This document shows, piece by piece, positions 60,073 to 64,000 of a stretch of DNA of 64,000 bases. Within the stretch, counting starts at the first letter, position 1. Each line of letters opens with the position of its first letter. Made by a program: the position numbers and the translations under genes. A model generated the notes under the pieces. The model saw only the letters and a list, made by a program, of their open reading frames with translations, did not search any database and had not been told where the DNA came from. This DNA is from Trochalopteron elliotii (lineage: Eukaryota > Chordata > Aves > Passeriformes > Leiothrichidae): NCBI GenBank assembly GCA_024734555.1, contig JANPWX010000205.1:169167-233166 (forward strand), given 5' to 3'.

Positions 60073-63045
60073 AAATGACACTGATGGCTGCCAATTCTGA
60101 ACTGTTCAGAACACCTTGTCAATTGTGCAGAGCGAAAGTATATTTTTAGATCACAGGCATCACAGAAATCCCAGCACATCCAAAGACACCAGGGGTAAAA
60201 CCCTTTTGATTTCAATAGGAATTGTTCATGCTTGATGAAATAAGGATGATGCACAAAAGCCTCTTGTCTGTTGGAACTGACAGTGACTCTCTATCTGCTC
60301 AAATTTCACCTGGAGAGGAAATAACTTCTATTTTGGTGAAGTATTTTAACCTTGATAAGAATGTGCTGGATCTAGCTTTAAGTGGAAACCATTTCACAAC
60401 TAGAACTATTAACAGAGCTCACTCTTAAGAGACATTCTCCAATGTTGAAAGTCTCTTAAATTACAGTAGGAAAAGACCAAGCACTTGTTATTTTTTTCAA
60501 GAATTTCCATTTCCATAATGCTGGAAGAGATATGGGCAGACTGTTGGCACTGCATGTGTCATTCATGTGACAAGTATGAGTAAGTGGAAAGAGATTTTGA
60601 AATTAAAGAGTTAGGTAAGCTTAGAGGAACAAGGCTTAAAACCCAGCCCTTCCCATCTCTTCAGCTTCTCTGTTGCCAGCAGTTGCCATCATGCTTTTCT
60701 AAGCCTTTCACAAAATGCTTGTGAAATAAAGTTACGGTTTGTGAAATGTAAGTGCAGCACTACAAGCCAGTAAAGAATGACAACTTGATTTATGGTAGCT
60801 AACCTCAGAAATATTGTTTTTCATATTGGGGAGTACATATCGAATCTTATGCACTTCATTTTTTATGATTTACATGTACCCCAAAATGCCCAGATTAATC
60901 TTAGATATTATTATTCCAACATCCTGTAGGAAGAATGCATCCTGCATAAAATTGGTTATTGCATGACAAGCATTGCAAAGAACCTACTGTATCTCCCTAA
61001 GAAAAGGAGGAGAAAAGAAGTGGCTTTGGTTAACATAGACTAAAACAAATTAAACCTATTTACGAAATTTGATGTTAATCTGAGATTAAAGACTATCATA
61101 ATTTCTCCAATTGCACTCAAATAGGTGTAGGTGAAACCAGAGATATTTTAGTTTATGAAAAAGTAAAGGATGCATTTGTGGTGGTACAGAGCTGCCCTGT
61201 TCCATGCCTGCACATTCTCCCTGTTTCTGCTGTGCAGGGTCAGTCAGGGCCTGTTGGAACAGGCTGAGCCACCCCAGAACTGATCTGATAAAGGGTGAGC
61301 AGTGTGCAGAAAACCTCTCCTGGCTGAGGCTCTGCCCTGCTATCCCCAAGAGGCTGGAGCAGGAGCTCAGCCCTGCAGCCCTGGGTGTCCCAAACCCCTG
61401 TTTTGGGGGTCCCAACCTCCCTGTGTCAGCCAGATCTGCCCCTGCCCGTGGGCCCCCAAAGGAGAATCCTGCCCCGTGCTGGGGATGAATCACAACAGGA
61501 GCCTGTCCCTATTTCCCCAATTCCCTCGGAGTGCACTGGGGCCTCATTAGTGACTGGGAGAACCTGCTCTGTTCTCCTCAGCCTGTACCTGAGATAGTCC
61601 ACCTATATCAGCATTTTTATTCAGCTTAACACACTTCAGCAAAGTCTTTGCAGTTTTAGCAAAACAGCATATCCACCATAAAACACTATCGTGCTATTTT
61701 AATTAACTCTGTTCTTGACACTACAATTTCACCAAACACAGACAAGCATTTCTGGAAAAGCTTGCTAAGATGCATATTTTTACCTCTGTGTAGGACTGCA
61801 GACTTTTACAGAAGTCAATTTAGACACCACCAAAGCTGTGCTACATCTCTGGTTGAATCAGGAGATCAGGAAAATACTAATATTCTGCTAAACTGCCTTC
61901 CACTCCTTAAAAGGTCGAGGTTAATAGTGCTTCCCACAGCTGGTTGTGCAGTGCCACCACTCACTTCAGCTCCTCTGCAAGGCAGGGATCACTCAGTCTG
62001 TCAGCAGTTTGTGCAAAACTGAAATGCCTTATCTTCCCAATACCTCAATTCGCACATTCAGCTGAGTAACAAATTGTGTTGTACTGAAAATGCATTTTAT
62101 ACACAACTTTAATTTCCAAAGATGATGTGGAGATAATGCTGACAGCAATGTCCTGTTGTTACTTTATTAAGCAAAACAGGAGATGGAAATGCGGTTCCTT
62201 ATGGCATGATCAGGATTTGGATAATTCTGTAATTATCCCCAGACTCATTTCTTTCCTTTGCTCTGCAAAGACAAAAGATGCAGCTCCCAGGCAGAGGGAA
62301 GATGAAGCAGAGCTTTGTTTGCAAATTGCAGCGCACGGCTTACTGTCCTTATGTTGCTTTTACAAAAACAAAAGAATCAAAAAGTAAAAGCAGAAAGAAG
62401 GAACAAGACATGAGTGGCACAAATGAGGAAAGGTTGTCAGTACTGCCCAAAGTATTACAGTAGCACAGAAAATTTGTGTGGTCCTATATCCACATTTCCT
62501 GAATTGTACTGTGCTAGGAGAGCGGACAGTTCCCTCCTAAGGAAACAATTATCTTGTAACATGCTTAAATAAAGTTAGCTTTCTGAAGTTATTCTCTGAA
62601 ATAGCTGATATTAACCTGTCAGCATCAAGATAAATGGGTCTAATCTTATCCAATACACTGATTCTTTTGCTCCTATTAATTTCCATCTAGCCAAGCTACA
62701 AGGTTACAGAAAATCTATTTTTGGATACTTTTCAGTATTGATTAGGAATTATTCTGAAATGTGTAACAGAATGGGAAATCAGTAGCCAATCTTGAGCTTA
62801 TCTTTATCTTGGGACATCAGTGATAAGATAGGTGTCCAAGAGCTGATGCATATGGTAATTGAATTAATTATTCAGGCTACCTGGTGGTACCAGCAGGTAC
62901 ACAGTAATAGCTGCTCAGCCAGTGATCAGATTATAAACACAGAATTGTCATTACATTTAGACAAAAAACATCCAGCTTTTCTTGACTTTATCAGACCAGC
63001 CTCTATTATCACAAATAGAAGAATAACTTGGCTCAGAGAGAGAAC
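60073..63045. other. Unique noncoding DNA with a GC-richer patch
   Basis: AT-rich unique sequence apart from 61.15-61.6 kb, which is GC-richer and gives overlapping frames of up to 135 codons on both strands without domains. No gene is supported. Confidence 0.5.
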
Positions 63046-63047
63046 AT

Positions 63048-63112
63048 GGAGCTGTGACAGGGGAGGCTTAGGCTGGATATTGGGAAAAGGTTCTTTCCCC
63101 AGAGGGGGATTA
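63048..63112 (+). mobile_element. CR1 LINE fragment
   Basis: GGGGAGGCTTAGGCTGGATA, then TTGGGAAAAGGTTCTTTCCC and CAGAGGG, match the region of CR1 that encodes the LFRLDxRKxFF motif near the end of ORF2 (plus strand). About 65 bp remain. Confidence 0.7.
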
Positions 63113-63164
63113 CCTGTTCAACTGAATGGTCAATTACTCTCTAACATCTTAGCACATTTTTTTA

Positions 63165-63215
63165 TTGTGATACCCCAAACTGCACACAGGAGTTGAGGTG
63201 AGGCTGTATGCCCTG
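63165..63215 (-). mobile_element. Possible second CR1 scrap, opposite strand
   Basis: CCCCAAACTGCACACAGGAG followed by TTGAGGTGAGGCTG resembles an internal CR1 stretch (CTGGATGCAGTACTCCAGGTGAGG type) as read in the reverse complement, so this piece would be on the minus strand. The match is short. Confidence 0.35.
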
Positions 63216-63420
63216 GAATACACCGATTTTTAATGTCTGTCCTCTGGTCAGCCATCACATCTCTATTAAGAGATGGCGTTTATATGAAGAACTTACTAAG
63301 GAATTGAGGAAATATCTGACCTTGATTTAGCTACTACAAAGGCAACATTCCACACGAAAAGTACCATCAAGGTGCTTCATTTATTTCAGGTTACAAAGAG
63401 AAACAGTTAAATAATGGAGC

Positions 63421-63746
63421 AGCCCANAGCCCCGTTCAGAGCCACCGGAGCCGGGCAGGCCGTGCCAGGCGATCCCCGGGCCAGCAGCAGCTCCAGGGGC
63501 TGTCTCGGCCTGGGGCTTTCCATAATCACCTTTTCAGGAAAGCGGCACTAATTGCCTTGGCTACAGCCCAGGGGATTTCTGTCGCAGGGCTCAGGCTCCA
63601 GCCCGTGGCACTGCAGGGTGCTGGGCAGGCTTTGAGCTCGCTCCATTATCTGTCCATGGCATTCCGAGATAAGCACATCCTCCCTGAGAACTGGGGAAAC
63701 CAGAGCTAAGGCTGCTGAGAATATCTGCATGTTATCTGGGGAGCAG
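63421..63746 (+). other. CpG-bearing block ending in consensus donor (candidate exon)
   Basis: This 326-bp block has about 12 CpGs, against a CpG-poor surround, and ends GAGCAG at 63746 followed by GTAAGTATG, a full-consensus donor. Two possible acceptors are inside (TTGCCTTGGCTACAG ending 63566 and GATTTCTGTCGCAG ending 63585). All three frames contain stops before the donor, so it would be a noncoding or 5'-UTR exon if real. One unresolved n lies at 63427. Transcripts or cross-species alignment would decide. Confidence 0.25.
63427..63427. other. Ambiguous base (n)
   Basis: A single unresolved base in a GC-rich stretch. Confidence 0.98.
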
Positions 63747-64000
63747 GTAAGTATGTATTTACTACAGGTGTAGGTTTAAGTCTGTCAACAGGTGTAGTCA
63801 GCAGTACATCTTCTCTATTATACTGATTACAATTCATATGAAATATCAACTGTAACTTTCATTATAGAACTTATCAAAACTAAAATAAATCACTTCAAAA
63901 TATATTTGCCTTCCAGCACGGTTTTGATGAACACACTTTCTCCTGGAAGGCAAGTAAAATGACATAAAAATCTATGCACCAGGTATTTTCTATTTAAGGT
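63747..64000. other. AT-rich unique DNA at window edge
   Basis: Follows the donor-like site and would be intronic if that exon is real. Nothing else is recognised. Confidence 0.45.

Overview
This looks like AT-rich, gene-poor vertebrate nuclear DNA, most probably from a bird. The evidence is the set of repeats. There are three CR1 LINE 3'-end pieces in the typical avian form and an older CR1 ORF2 fragment. There is one solo endogenous-retrovirus LTR and two very degraded MIR-like SINE relics. Many G-rich minisatellites are present, and I recognised no L1, Alu or B1. The species cannot be named from this. A 10-N gap at 34148-34157 and a single n at 63427 show that this is a draft assembly.

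I found no protein-coding gene I can defend. The open reading frames are short, lie in all six frames and lack recognisable domains. The longest ones run through tandem arrays or GC-richer patches where stop codons are rare. The window is therefore either intergenic desert or the inside of a very long intron. A few splice-like signals are recorded as hypotheses: a ratchet-type site at 5023 (-), an acceptor at 7034 (+), a donor at 28705 (-) and a donor at 63746 (+).

Layout: 1-10 kb is unique AT-rich sequence with a few exon-like signals. 10-14 kb has a small CR1 scrap. 14-27 kb is a cluster of tandem repeats (pentamer, octamer, 16-mer, CAGG, GGGCT/GAGCT pentamers, TATC, 32-mer, 17-19-mer) in otherwise unique DNA. 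27-34 kb is unique, with a CpG-richer patch at 28.7-28.9 kb. 33.8-34.4 kb has a CR1 piece and a 12-bp minisatellite with the assembly gap. 35-42 kb has scattered short arrays. 42.9-44 kb holds two old fossils (SINE, then CR1 ORF2). 46.2-46.8 kb has a younger CR1 3' end and a 67-bp duplication. 50.5-51.2 kb is the solo LTR. 51-63 kb is mostly unique with a MIR-like relic at 60.0 kb. The right edge has CR1 scraps in opposite orientations and a GC-rich, CpG-bearing block ending in a consensus splice donor.

No genes can be described as working together. The window's value lies in its repeats and in a few candidate exons that need transcript or alignment data.
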